A DNA stretch of 5,576 nt from DAOSVX01 sp964447275. GTDB taxonomy: Bacteria > Bacillota_I > Bacilli_A > RF39 > UBA660. Below are positions 1 to 3,859 of this stretch, one piece after another; the stretch's first letter is position 1; every line of letters begins with the position of its first letter. The notes beneath the pieces were generated by a model. That model saw only the letters and a program-made list of their open reading frames with translations. It searched no databases and was not told where the DNA came from. A program made the translations under genes and the position numbers. Location: assembly GCA_964447275.1 (NCBI GenBank), contig CAYURI010000024.1:1-5576 (forward strand). Reading direction: 5' to 3'.

Positions 1-59
1 GACTTAAAATCCTGCGAGATTTAAACCTCGTGCCGGTTCAAGTCCGGCCTCGGGCACCA
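1..59 (+). tRNA. tRNA-Leu(UAA), 3' part only
   Basis: The window begins inside the anticodon stem of a class II tRNA. The loop at 3-9 reads CTTAAAA, giving anticodon TAA at 5-7 and hence leucine. The 3' anticodon strand is at 10-14. A long variable arm (CGAG 15-18 with CTCG 27-30) is typical of tRNA-Leu. The T arm is GCCGG/CCGGC with loop TTCAAGT. The 3' acceptor strand is 49-55, followed by discriminator A56 and an encoded CCA at 57-59. The 5' part, including the D arm, lies outside the window. This is not an intron-bearing version: the anticodon loop seen here is continuous. Confidence 0.95.
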
Positions 60-70
60 AGGTTTTTTAT

Positions 71-96
71 GCTACTAAGTATAGTAGCTTTTATTT
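71..96 (+). terminator. Terminator after tRNA-Leu
   Basis: GCTACTA (71-77) pairs with TAGTAGC (82-88) around a 4-nt loop. A T-rich run, TTTTATTT, follows at 89-96. It lies 12 nt after the CCA of tRNA-Leu and before a fresh promoter, so it probably ends the upstream tRNA transcript. Confidence 0.75.
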
Positions 97-116
97 AGGA
101 AACGCTCCAGGAAGAG

Positions 117-145
117 TTGACATCTAAATACTTAAATGTTATATT
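117..145 (+). promoter_or_regulatory. Promoter of the Val-Thr-Tyr-Gln-Lys tRNA operon
   Basis: A perfect -35 TTGACA (117-122), an exactly 17-nt spacer and a -10 TATATT (140-145) form a near-consensus sigma-A promoter, as expected for a stable RNA operon. Transcription should start near 151-153, about 12 nt before tRNA-Val. Two palindromes sit on the site: CTAAATA/TATTTAG (124-130 with 142-148), which covers most of the spacer and the -10, and GTGTC/GACAC (151-155 with 159-163), which would form the 5' end of the transcript. Confidence 0.85.
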
Positions 146-163
146 TAGTCGTGTCAAAGACAC

Positions 164-240
164 GGGCGATTAGCTCAGTTGGTTAGAGCACCTGCCTTAC
201 AAGCAGGGGGTCGTAGGTTCGAGTCCTACATCGCCCACCA
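164..240 (+). tRNA. tRNA-Val(UAC)
   Basis: A complete 77-nt cloverleaf. The acceptor strand GGGCGAT (164-170) pairs with the matching 3' strand just before the encoded ACCA that ends at 240. The anticodon stem CCTGC/GCAGG encloses loop CTTACAA, with anticodon TAC at 198-200. The T loop is TTCGAGT. This is the first gene of the operon and starts directly after the GTGTC/GACAC hairpin. Confidence 0.97.
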
Positions 241-245
241 TTTAT

Positions 246-320
246 GCCGAATTTGCACAGCGGTAGTGCAGTCGCCTTGTAAGCGAAAGGTCGGGAGTTC
301 GATTCTCTCATTCGGCACCA
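246..320 (+). tRNA. tRNA-Thr(UGU)
   Basis: A complete 75-nt cloverleaf. The acceptor GCCGAAT (246-252) pairs with ATTCGGC (310-316), followed by A and encoded CCA (318-320). The D stem is GCAC/GTGC. The anticodon loop CTTGTAA gives TGT at 278-280. The outermost pair of the anticodon stem is a G-A mismatch. It lies 5 nt after tRNA-Val and 5 nt before tRNA-Tyr, so all are presumably cut from one precursor. Confidence 0.96.
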
Positions 321-357
321 TTTTTGGAGGGATAGCGAAGTGGCTAAACGCGGCAGA

Positions 358-373
358 CTGTAAAAGCAGGAGG
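358..373 (+). promoter_or_regulatory. P1 splice-site helix overlapping the endonuclease Shine-Dalgarno
   Basis: P1 is CUGU (358-361) with GCAG (366-369). The ribosome binding site AGGAGG occupies 368-373, so its first two bases are the last two bases of the guide strand. Five nucleotides then separate it from the TTG start at 379. Translation initiation and 5' splice-site folding must therefore compete for the same few bases. Confidence 0.75.
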
Positions 374-378
374 ATAAT

Positions 379-756
379 TTGAAATTTTCTAGCAACAAAG
401 AAATTGGCAATTCTAGTTTAGGAATTGCAATATCATATTTTACTAGCCAAGGTTATACTGTATCAATTCCTTTAAATGATACTCAAGATTATGATTTAAT
501 TGTAGATATACAAAATAAATTATATAGAGTACAAGTAAAGGGAACAAAGTGTAAAACTAAATTTGGTGTATTTCAGACTTCTTTAAGAAGCTTTGGAGGA
601 ACACTTGGTAAGGTTTACAAAAAAGTAAAAGATACAAATGTTGAATTAATCTTTATTGTAACGTCTAACAAGGAATTATATTTAATTCCTAAGGATGAAA
701 TAAGTAATGATAATTCAATTAATCTTGGAAAAAAATATCAAAAATACCATCTGTAA
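379..756 (+). CDS. Intron-encoded PD-(D/E)XK homing endonuclease
   Basis: The 125-aa product belongs, by motif, to the intron-encoded PD-(D/E)XK nucleases typified by I-Ssp6803I, which sits in a cyanobacterial tRNA-fMet group I intron. Residues 25-54 show the core: GYTVSIP, then YDLIVD with Asp39, then VQVKG with Gln52 and Lys54. The Asp-to-Gln spacing of 13 residues and the Q-x-K ending match the I-Ssp6803I active site (D36, Q49, K51) as I recall it. The glutamate expected in the first helix is not at the equivalent place: the sequence is GNSSLG, with Leu14 there and Glu8 nearby. The TTG start is chosen because AGGAGG lies 5 nt upstream and the frame begins inside the intron. Such enzymes cut intronless alleles so that repair copies the intron. 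The likely target is the uninterrupted tRNA-Tyr anticodon region. The TAA stop is 4 nt before the P2 hairpin. Confidence 0.85.
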   Translation: MKFSSNKEIGNSSLGIAISYFTSQGYTVSIPLNDTQDYDLIVDIQNKLYRVQVKGTKCKTKFGVFQTSLRSFGGTLGKVYKKVKDTNVELIFIVTSNKELYLIPKDEISNDNSINLGKKYQKYHL

Positions 757-759
757 TTG

Positions 760-947
760 CACCTTTATATAGTAATATATAAAGTGGACACGGCTAATTC
801 GGGGAAACCTTAACAGGTAATGCTGATGGCAATCCCGAGCTAGGTTTTATAACCGAGTGTAGAGACCTTACACCGTGCATCTTGTATAAAGATGAAGAGC
901 AAGTCCAGACTACAAACGATTATGGCAGTGAAAACTGTAGTAGTAAG
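760..947 (+). ncRNA. Group I intron catalytic core (P2-P9)
   Basis: Helices read from the sequence: P2, TTTATATA/TATATAAA around GTAA, extended by CAC/GTG with a bulged C (760-786). P3, CACGG 789-793 with CCGTG 873-877. P4, TCGGG 799-803 with CCCGA 834-838. P5, CC 808-809 with GG 828-829, with an inner CAG/CTG. P6, GGTT 843-846 with AACC 851-854. P7, 862-869 with 901-906, where A863 is the expected bulge and G864-C905 is the candidate guanosine-binding pair. P8, CATCTT 878-883 with AAGATG 889-894. P9, ACTAC 909-913 with GTAGT 940-944, enclosing CAGT-GAAA-ACTG (926-937). The order and the P3/P8 pseudoknot arrangement are diagnostic of group I introns. P7 needs an extra bulged C867 to pair fully. 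Confidence 0.88.
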
Positions 948-1002
948 AAATCTGTTCCTTAGGGTTCCATGGTTCGAATCCATGTCCCTCCACCACTTTG
1001 AT

Positions 1003-1078
1003 TGCCTCGTAGCCAAGCGGTAAGGCATCAGACTTTGACTCTGACATCCCGGTGGTCCGAATCCACCCGAGGCAGCCA
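1003..1078 (+). tRNA. tRNA-Gln(UUG)
   Basis: A complete 76-nt cloverleaf. Acceptor TGCCTCG (1003-1009) pairs with CGAGGCA (1068-1074), followed by discriminator G1075 and encoded CCA 1076-1078. The first pair is the weak U1-A72 that is characteristic of bacterial tRNA-Gln. Anticodon stem TCAGA/TCTGA encloses CTTTGAC, with anticodon TTG at 1035-1037. It begins 7 nt after the 3' exon of tRNA-Tyr. Confidence 0.97.
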
Positions 1079-1086
1079 TTATATTT

Positions 1087-1162
1087 GTCCTGTTAGCTCA
1101 GTAGGTAGAGCATTTGACTTTTAATCAAAGGGTCATGCGTTCGAGTCGCATACAGGACACCA
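1087..1162 (+). tRNA. tRNA-Lys(UUU)
   Basis: A complete 76-nt cloverleaf. Acceptor GTCCTGT (1087-1093) pairs with ACAGGAC (1152-1158), followed by A1159 and CCA 1160-1162. Anticodon stem TTTGA/TCAAA encloses CTTTTAA, with anticodon TTT at 1120-1122. This is the last tRNA of the operon, with a terminator starting 8 nt later. Confidence 0.97.
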
Positions 1163-1170
1163 GTTGTAAA

Positions 1171-1200
1171 AAAAGAACTTATTTAAGTTCTTTTATTTTG
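1171..1200. terminator. Bidirectional terminator of tRNA operon and S1 gene
   Basis: AAAAGAACTT (1171-1180) pairs with AAGTTCTTTT (1185-1194) around ATTT. Plus-strand transcripts from tRNA-Lys meet the T-rich run TTTTATTTTG. Minus-strand transcripts meet a run of T complementary to the A-rich stretch at 1168-1174. The S1 gene's TAA stop (1179-1181) lies inside the hairpin. Confidence 0.85.
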
Positions 1201-1520
1201 TCTTTTATCCAATTAACTAAAGCTTTCTTTAAAGATTTAAAACCATCGCCTTTTTCTTCGACTTTTTTACCTCTTCTGTTAACTTGATAATCAATATTTT
1301 TAATTGACATTTTCATTTGTGACGTTTCTGGATTCATCTCTAATATCTTACAATTTATGGTATCTCCTACTTTAACATAATCATTTATATCTCTGACAAA
1401 ACTATCAGAAATTTCAGATATATGAATTAAACCATCATAATCATCATCGACATTAACAAATATGCCATATTTTTCAATACCAGTGACATTTACTTTAATA
1501 ATATCTCCTACTTTATACAT
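1179..1520 (-). CDS. yugI: S1-domain RNA-binding protein, YugI/CvfD-like
   Basis: This is a 113-aa cytosolic protein. Residues 1-75 form one S1 (OB-fold) domain. It starts at MYKVGDI, carries the signature YGIFVNVDDDYDGLIHISEIS (about 18-38), and ends with KVGD followed by a KMSIK strand. A basic linker (82-90) and a C-terminal helix, FKSLKKALVNWIKDKIKEL, follow. That tail and the overall length match the Bacillota YugI (general stress protein 13) / CvfD family, small RNA- and ribosome-associated proteins implicated in post-transcriptional regulation. The ATG at 1520 has GAGGTGG 5 nt upstream (1526-1532). The gene converges on tRNA-Lys and is divergent from the Nfu gene, with 87 nt between them. 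The family assignment is firm; the cellular role here is inferred. Confidence 0.88.
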   Translation of the reverse strand: MYKVGDIIKVNVTGIEKYGIFVNVDDDYDGLIHISEISDSFVRDINDYVKVGDTINCKILEMNPETSQMKMSIKNIDYQVNRRGKKVEEKGDGFKSLKKALVNWIKDKIKELK

Positions 1521-1538
1521 TTAATCCACCTCATTATA

Positions 1539-1547
1539 ATTATAACA
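1539..1547 (-). promoter_or_regulatory. Extended -10 promoter for the S1 gene
   Basis: On the minus strand TGTTATAAT (1547 to 1539) is a perfect TGN plus TATAAT extended -10 box. No good -35 is visible at 17 nt. Transcription would start near 1532, so the leader would begin at about the GAGGTGG ribosome binding site and be only about 12 nt long. Confidence 0.55.
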
Positions 1548-1555
1548 TATTTTTA

Positions 1556-1584
1556 TTTACTTAATTTTTATTATCATATATAAT
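1556..1584 (+). promoter_or_regulatory. Promoter of the Nfu gene
   Basis: TTTACT (1556-1561), a 17-nt spacer and a perfect TATAAT (1579-1584) form a sigma-A-type promoter. The start point would be near 1591, leaving a short leader that carries AAGGAAG (1594-1600), 7 nt before the ATG at 1608. Confidence 0.65.
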
Positions 1585-1607
1585 TTTACATGTAAGGAAG
1601 TGCTAAG

Positions 1608-1832
1608 ATGCAAGAAAAAATTGAAAAAGTATTAGCTTCTATTAGACCATATCTAAATGATGATGGTGGCGATATAGAATTTGTTAAATATGAAGATGGT
1701 TATGTTTATGTAAAATTATTAGGTGGCTGTTCAACTTGTCCCCATCGTAATGAAACAATTAAAAATGGGGTTTTAGAAGCCATAAAAAAAGAAGTACCTG
1801 AAGTAGAAGGAATAATTAATGTAGAACTTTAA
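1608..1832 (+). CDS. nfu: Nfu-type (NifU C-terminal domain) iron-sulfur protein
   Basis: A 74-aa protein made of only the NifU C-terminal domain. Proteins of this type bind a labile [4Fe-4S] cluster between two subunits and pass it to apo-enzymes in the cytosol. Visible hallmarks are the N-terminal helix IEKVLASIRPYLNDDGGDIEFV (5-26), the glycine-rich strand KLLGGC, the cluster-binding C41-S-T-C44-P motif, and the closing segment PEVEGIINVEL. The length equals stand-alone Nfu proteins of Bacillota (B. subtilis YutI). The ATG is supported by AAGGAAG 7 nt upstream. It is transcribed alone, with its own promoter and a terminator that overlaps the stop codon. No suf genes lie in the window, so its client proteins are unknown; the ferredoxin 2.9 kb downstream is one possible client. 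Confidence 0.93.
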   Translation: MQEKIEKVLASIRPYLNDDGGDIEFVKYEDGYVYVKLLGGCSTCPHRNETIKNGVLEAIKKEVPEVEGIINVEL

Positions 1833-1845
1833 TAGTTCTTTTTTT
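1823..1845 (+). terminator. Terminator of the Nfu gene
   Basis: AGAACT (1823-1828) pairs with AGTTCT (1834-1839) around TTAAT, running straight into seven T (1839-1845). The TAA stop (1830-1832) forms part of the loop. Confidence 0.8.
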
Positions 1846-1850
1846 ATGCA

Positions 1851-1880
1851 ATAAAAAAGCTTAAGTATTTAACTTAAGCT
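1851..1880 (-). terminator. Terminator of the 209-aa orphan gene
   Basis: A perfect 9-bp inverted repeat (1858-1866 with 1872-1880) with a 5-nt loop is followed on the minus strand by a run of T complementary to the A stretch at 1853-1858. The TAA stop at 1874-1876 sits inside the stem. Confidence 0.8.
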
Positions 1881-2503
1881 GCCATTTTATGTTGATCTGA
1901 ATTTTCTAAAATTGCAATTTTTTGTTCAATTATCTGAGTTGTTAGCACAGAAGCTTCCCTAGCTTCTTTTAAAGCTTTTAAGACATCTGATTCTTCCTGA
2001 GATTCATCATCAACTGGAAATTGAAGAACTTTACCAGTATTAGAAACTTCTGCTACAATTGCCGGCTGATTTAAACCAGTTTGATTATTAACTACTTCTT
2101 GGGTTTGATTTAAAAGCTCATTAGGATCTATAGGTGCTGAAAATTCATCACCTGTTGTGCTATTTGCTTTTGGAGCTTCTACTGATATAACAGGTTCTTC
2201 TCCTGATTTGCTTAGATTAGTTGCATTATCTTGTTCAGCTATTGATTGCCCAAAAGAAGGAACTGAACCAGTATTAACTGCTATAGGAGCTTCATTTACT
2301 GGAGCTGAAACAGTTACAATCGTTGAATCAAGCACTTCGCTATAAGGTTTCTCTACTGGTGATGTTACCGCATCTTCTTTTCCAATAATTAAATTATCTA
2401 CCGCAGCTTTTCTAACTGATATTTCTCTTTTAATTGTTCCAGCCGGCACAACAAGATTACCATTTATTCTAAATGTGTCGCCTCTTTTAAATGATACTGC
2501 CAT
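1874..2503 (-). CDS. Unrecognised 209-aa protein with disordered centre
   Basis: I do not recognise this family. Residues 1-45 look folded: they are rich in beta-formers and basic residues and include FKRGDTFRINGNLVVPAG. Residues about 46-165 are low in aromatics and rich in Ser, Thr, Pro, Asn, Val and Glu, which suggests a long disordered or linker region. Residues 168-200 (ALKEAREA, IIEQKIAILE) should form one amphipathic helix or short coiled coil. There is no signal peptide or membrane segment. The ATG at 2503 has an ideal AGGAGGT (minus strand, 2511-2517), 7 nt upstream and inside the end of the preceding DUF1292 gene. That gene's stop is 1 nt away, so the two are probably translationally coupled. 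The protein ends in MAA. Function unknown; the operon link to DUF1292 is the only context. Confidence 0.8.
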   Translation of the reverse strand: MAVSFKRGDTFRINGNLVVPAGTIKREISVRKAAVDNLIIGKEDAVTSPVEKPYSEVLDSTIVTVSAPVNEAPIAVNTGSVPSFGQSIAEQDNATNLSKSGEEPVISVEAPKANSTTGDEFSAPIDPNELLNQTQEVVNNQTGLNQPAIVAEVSNTGKVLQFPVDDESQEESDVLKALKEAREASVLTTQIIEQKIAILENSDQHKMAA

Positions 2504-2504
2504 T

Positions 2505-2765
2505 TTAATTACCTCCTGTTATTATCTCTCTCATTATTTCTTTGATTTTATTCCATTCTTCATCGCTTTCAATACTCTTTGCTACATTTTGACCATCTTT
2601 ATTTTGAAATCCTGCTACATAAAGCTTTACTAGCCCATCACCAGATGTTTCATTAAGAGTATAAACAACATATTTATTACCAGATTCAATAATTTCAAAT
2701 TCCATTACTAAATCTGCTTCAAAAGGTGATCCACCTTCTGGACAAACTGTTATTTTCTTCACCAT
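2505..2765 (-). CDS. DUF1292 family protein
   Basis: An 86-aa acidic, soluble protein. The core FEIIESGNKYVVYTLNE (23-39), then KLYVAGF (47-53), and the closing ESDEEWNKIKEIMREI (66-81) match the layout of DUF1292 proteins (B. subtilis YrzB type). These are small, negatively charged, widespread in Bacillota and of unknown function. The N-terminal KKITVCPEGG is a variable extension. The ATG at 2765 has AGAGGG (2774-2779), 8 nt upstream, and an extended -10 promoter further up. In other Bacillota, DUF1292 genes often lie near housekeeping genes of RNA and ribosome quality control. Here the gene follows yutD by 56 nt and precedes the 209-aa orphan by 1 nt. Confidence 0.8.
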   Translation of the reverse strand: MVKKITVCPEGGSPFEADLVMEFEIIESGNKYVVYTLNETSGDGLVKLYVAGFQNKDGQNVAKSIESDEEWNKIKEIMREIITGGN

Positions 2766-2791
2766 TCTTATATCCCTCTATTCTCACTATA

Positions 2792-2821
2792 ATTATAACA
2801 TAAATAAATTATGTAAAACAA
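2792..2821 (-). promoter_or_regulatory. Promoter of the DUF1292 / 209-aa gene pair
   Basis: On the minus strand TGTTATAAT (2800 to 2792) is a perfect extended -10. It is preceded at 18 nt by TTGTTT (2821 to 2816), a weak -35. The start point would be near 2785, 20 nt before the ATG. The core ATGTTATAATTATA is the same as in the S1-gene promoter. No terminator was seen between yutD and this site, so read-through from yutD may also feed the pair. Confidence 0.55.
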
Positions 2822-3097
2822 CTATTTTATTTTTTCAATAATAAAATAACGACAGCCATAAGCACAACTATTTTTTAAATAATCATCAATTAATAGGGCA
2901 TCATTTATTTTATTAAAGCTAGGATGGCCTTTTTTATTAAAACCTTTAAGTCTTAATTTACCGTAAGCCCAGTCACCAACGATAATATCATAAGGCTTAA
3001 AATAATCATCAAAGCGTTCTTTTAAAGCCTCTTTATCAAAACCTTCTTTTTCATCTTTTAGAACTTGATATTTGTTTCCTTCTAATTCAATTTCCAT
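2822..3097 (-). CDS. yutD: YutD family protein (DUF1027)
   Basis: A 91-aa cytosolic protein. It shows the YutD signature clearly: FDDYFKPYDIIVGDWAYGKLRLKGF (29-53), a short variable insertion, then DDYLKNSCAYGCRYFIIEKI (71-90) with Cys78 and Cys82. The family is conserved in Bacilli and has no assigned biochemical activity that I know of. The ATG at 3097 has AGGAGGT (3101-3107), 3 nt upstream. That site overlaps the TAG stop of the preceding gene (3106-3108), a classic arrangement for translational coupling. The gene ends in TAG, unlike most of its neighbours. Confidence 0.92.
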   Translation of the reverse strand: MEIELEGNKYQVLKDEKEGFDKEALKERFDDYFKPYDIIVGDWAYGKLRLKGFNKKGHPSFNKINDALLIDDYLKNSCAYGCRYFIIEKIK

Positions 3098-3105
3098 AAA
3101 ACCTC

Positions 3106-3810
3106 CTAATTAGCAGCTAAAACTAACTTTTTACCGTTTTCTGCTGTTTTAGTTCTTCCCCCTCCAGTATCAGAAGAAGAGCTTTGTGATTCAATAATCT
3201 TTTTATTTATTTGCTGGATTTGTTTCTTTGACATTTGTTTTACTTCATCAATTGTCAACCCATAATTTTCGTATAATTTAGGTTCTAAGAGTTTAATTGG
3301 TTCAATAAACTCAATTGGGTTTTCTATCTCAAATAAGCGACTTTCCCAATAAATATTTATACTTCTGATATTTTTATTATGAAGCAAATTATAAAGTCTA
3401 ATAATTAAGTTGGGACTATTATCTATATACAATAACTTTTCAAATTCTTCTTTATCACTAAAATTATTAGTTTTCTTAACTCTATATACATACATATCAA
3501 TTAAACCTTCTTGAATTAATTCAAAAAAGTAATTAGGCATTTTATTATCACGATAAAAAGCTTCTAAAGCTCCTAACCATTTTTGTAAAGATTCATGGCA
3601 AAAACCATATTGTTCTAAAACTTTAGTAAATTCTAGCTCATTATTATTTAAATATAAATCAATAATGTTTTTGCCATAAATAATTACTAATTGTTTTATA
3701 ACATTAGAAAACACACTATGTTTATGGTATTTCTTAATTGTTTGTTCTTCTTGGTATACTTTAAATCCTTCCGTAATAAAGGAATTATTAAATATATCTA
3801 ATGGTTCCAT
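3106..3810 (-). CDS. Unrecognised 234-aa helical protein upstream of yutD
   Basis: I do not recognise this family. The frame extends to a GTG at 3819, but the only ribosome binding site, AAGGTGA, overlaps that codon. The site lies 6 nt before the ATG at 3810, so 3810 is the better start (MEPLDIFNN). Residues 1 to about 205 look mostly alpha-helical and are rich in Ile, Leu, Asn, Tyr and Lys, with no membrane segment or signal peptide. The last ~27 residues (SSSSDTGGG, then a basic stretch ending LVLAAN) look like a flexible tail. The helix EVKQMSKKQIQQINKKIIE precedes that tail. Its stop codon overlaps the yutD ribosome binding site. Co-translation with yutD suggests a shared process, but no activity can be assigned. 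Confidence 0.82.
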   Translation of the reverse strand: MEPLDIFNNSFITEGFKVYQEEQTIKKYHKHSVFSNVIKQLVIIYGKNIIDLYLNNNELEFTKVLEQYGFCHESLQKWLGALEAFYRDNKMPNYFFELIQEGLIDMYVYRVKKTNNFSDKEEFEKLLYIDNSPNLIIRLYNLLHNKNIRSINIYWESRLFEIENPIEFIEPIKLLEPKLYENYGLTIDEVKQMSKKQIQQINKKIIESQSSSSDTGGGRTKTAENGKKLVLAAN

Positions 3811-3827
3811 ATTATTCACCTTTTTTA

Positions 3828-3836
3828 ATTATATCA
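3828..3836 (-). promoter_or_regulatory. Possible extended -10 promoter for the 234-aa gene
   Basis: On the minus strand TGATATAAT (3836 to 3828) matches TGN-TATAAT perfectly, but no -35 is seen. It abuts the T-run of the upstream terminator. The transcript would begin near 3821, at the ribosome binding site itself, about 11 nt before the ATG. Partial read-through of the terminator is an alternative source of transcript. Confidence 0.45.
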
Positions 3837-3859
3837 AAAAAGACTATATTAAAATAGTC
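3836..3859 (-). terminator. Terminator of the tail-anchored protein gene
   Basis: On the minus strand GACTAT (3859 to 3854) pairs with ATAGTC (3847 to 3842) around a 6-nt loop, followed by six T (3841-3836). The TAA stop (3849-3851) lies in the loop. Confidence 0.75.

Larger units (their letters stand above)
362..947 (+). mobile_element. Group I intron (IC3-like) in tRNA-Tyr anticodon loop
   Basis: This 586-nt intron follows U361 and ends with G947, the terminal (omega) guanosine expected of group I introns. The 5' exon bases CUGU (358-361) pair with GCAG (366-369) across an AAAA loop. That forms P1 with the conserved U-G wobble at the splice site. An endonuclease gene (379-756) fills the space between P1 and P2, and the catalytic core follows at 760-947. 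The core closely resembles the cyanobacterial (Anabaena) tRNA-Leu(UAA) intron as I remember it: short P5, P6 hairpin, GNRA-capped P9. This suggests subgroup IC3. No promoter is visible inside it, so it should be transcribed with the tRNA operon. An open intron frame plus a plausible fold argue that it is active, although splicing is inferred. Confidence 0.93.
326..995 (+). tRNA. tRNA-Tyr(GUA), split by a group I intron
   Basis: The 5' exon is 326-361 and the 3' exon 948-995. Joined, they give an 84-nt class II tRNA. Acceptor GGAGGGA (326-332) pairs with TCCCTCC (985-991), followed by A992 and CCA 993-995. The anticodon stem joins GCAGA (353-357) to TCTGT (951-955), with one G-U pair. The loop is C358 T359 G360 T361, then A948 A949 A950, so the anticodon is GUA and the break falls between U35 and A36. 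The variable arm (CC/GG) and T arm (CATGG/CCATG, loop TTCGAAT) are intact. Neither exon contains tyrosine-tRNA sequence beyond what is needed, so the two halves are complementary parts of one gene. Without splicing this gene cannot give a functional tRNA. Confidence 0.96.

Noticed and set aside
179..382. Plus-strand open frame through tRNA-Val, Thr and the Tyr 5' exon
   Set aside because: It consists almost entirely of tRNA sequence; not a protein gene.
183..410. Minus-strand open frame across the tRNA genes
   Set aside because: It is antisense to tRNA-Val, Thr and the Tyr 5' exon. Its peptide resembles the spurious translations commonly made from tRNA genes, and it has no ribosome binding site.
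362..947. Archaeal/eukaryal-type protein-spliced tRNA intron or a group II intron
   Set aside because: No bulge-helix-bulge at the junctions, no GUGYG start, and no domain V hairpin. The P1 wobble, P3-P8 and terminal G all indicate group I.
326..995. tRNA-Tyr as a decayed pseudogene or a prophage attachment site
   Set aside because: Both halves fit together exactly without loss or duplication of tRNA bases, and the insert has a full group I fold. An integrated element would leave a direct repeat and carry an integrase; neither is present.
840..1079. Minus-strand open frame across the intron core and tRNA-Gln
   Set aside because: It is antisense to the ribozyme core and two tRNAs; a shadow frame with no supporting signals.
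1874..1885. C-terminal MAA of the 209-aa protein as a ClpXP degron
   Set aside because: Resembles the LAA ending of ssrA tags, but three small residues are too little evidence.
2798..2814. Inverted repeat ACATAA/TTATGT between yutD and the DUF1292 gene as a terminator or operator
   Set aside because: Only six A/T-rich pairs with no T-run placed for termination; it overlaps the promoter spacer and could be chance.
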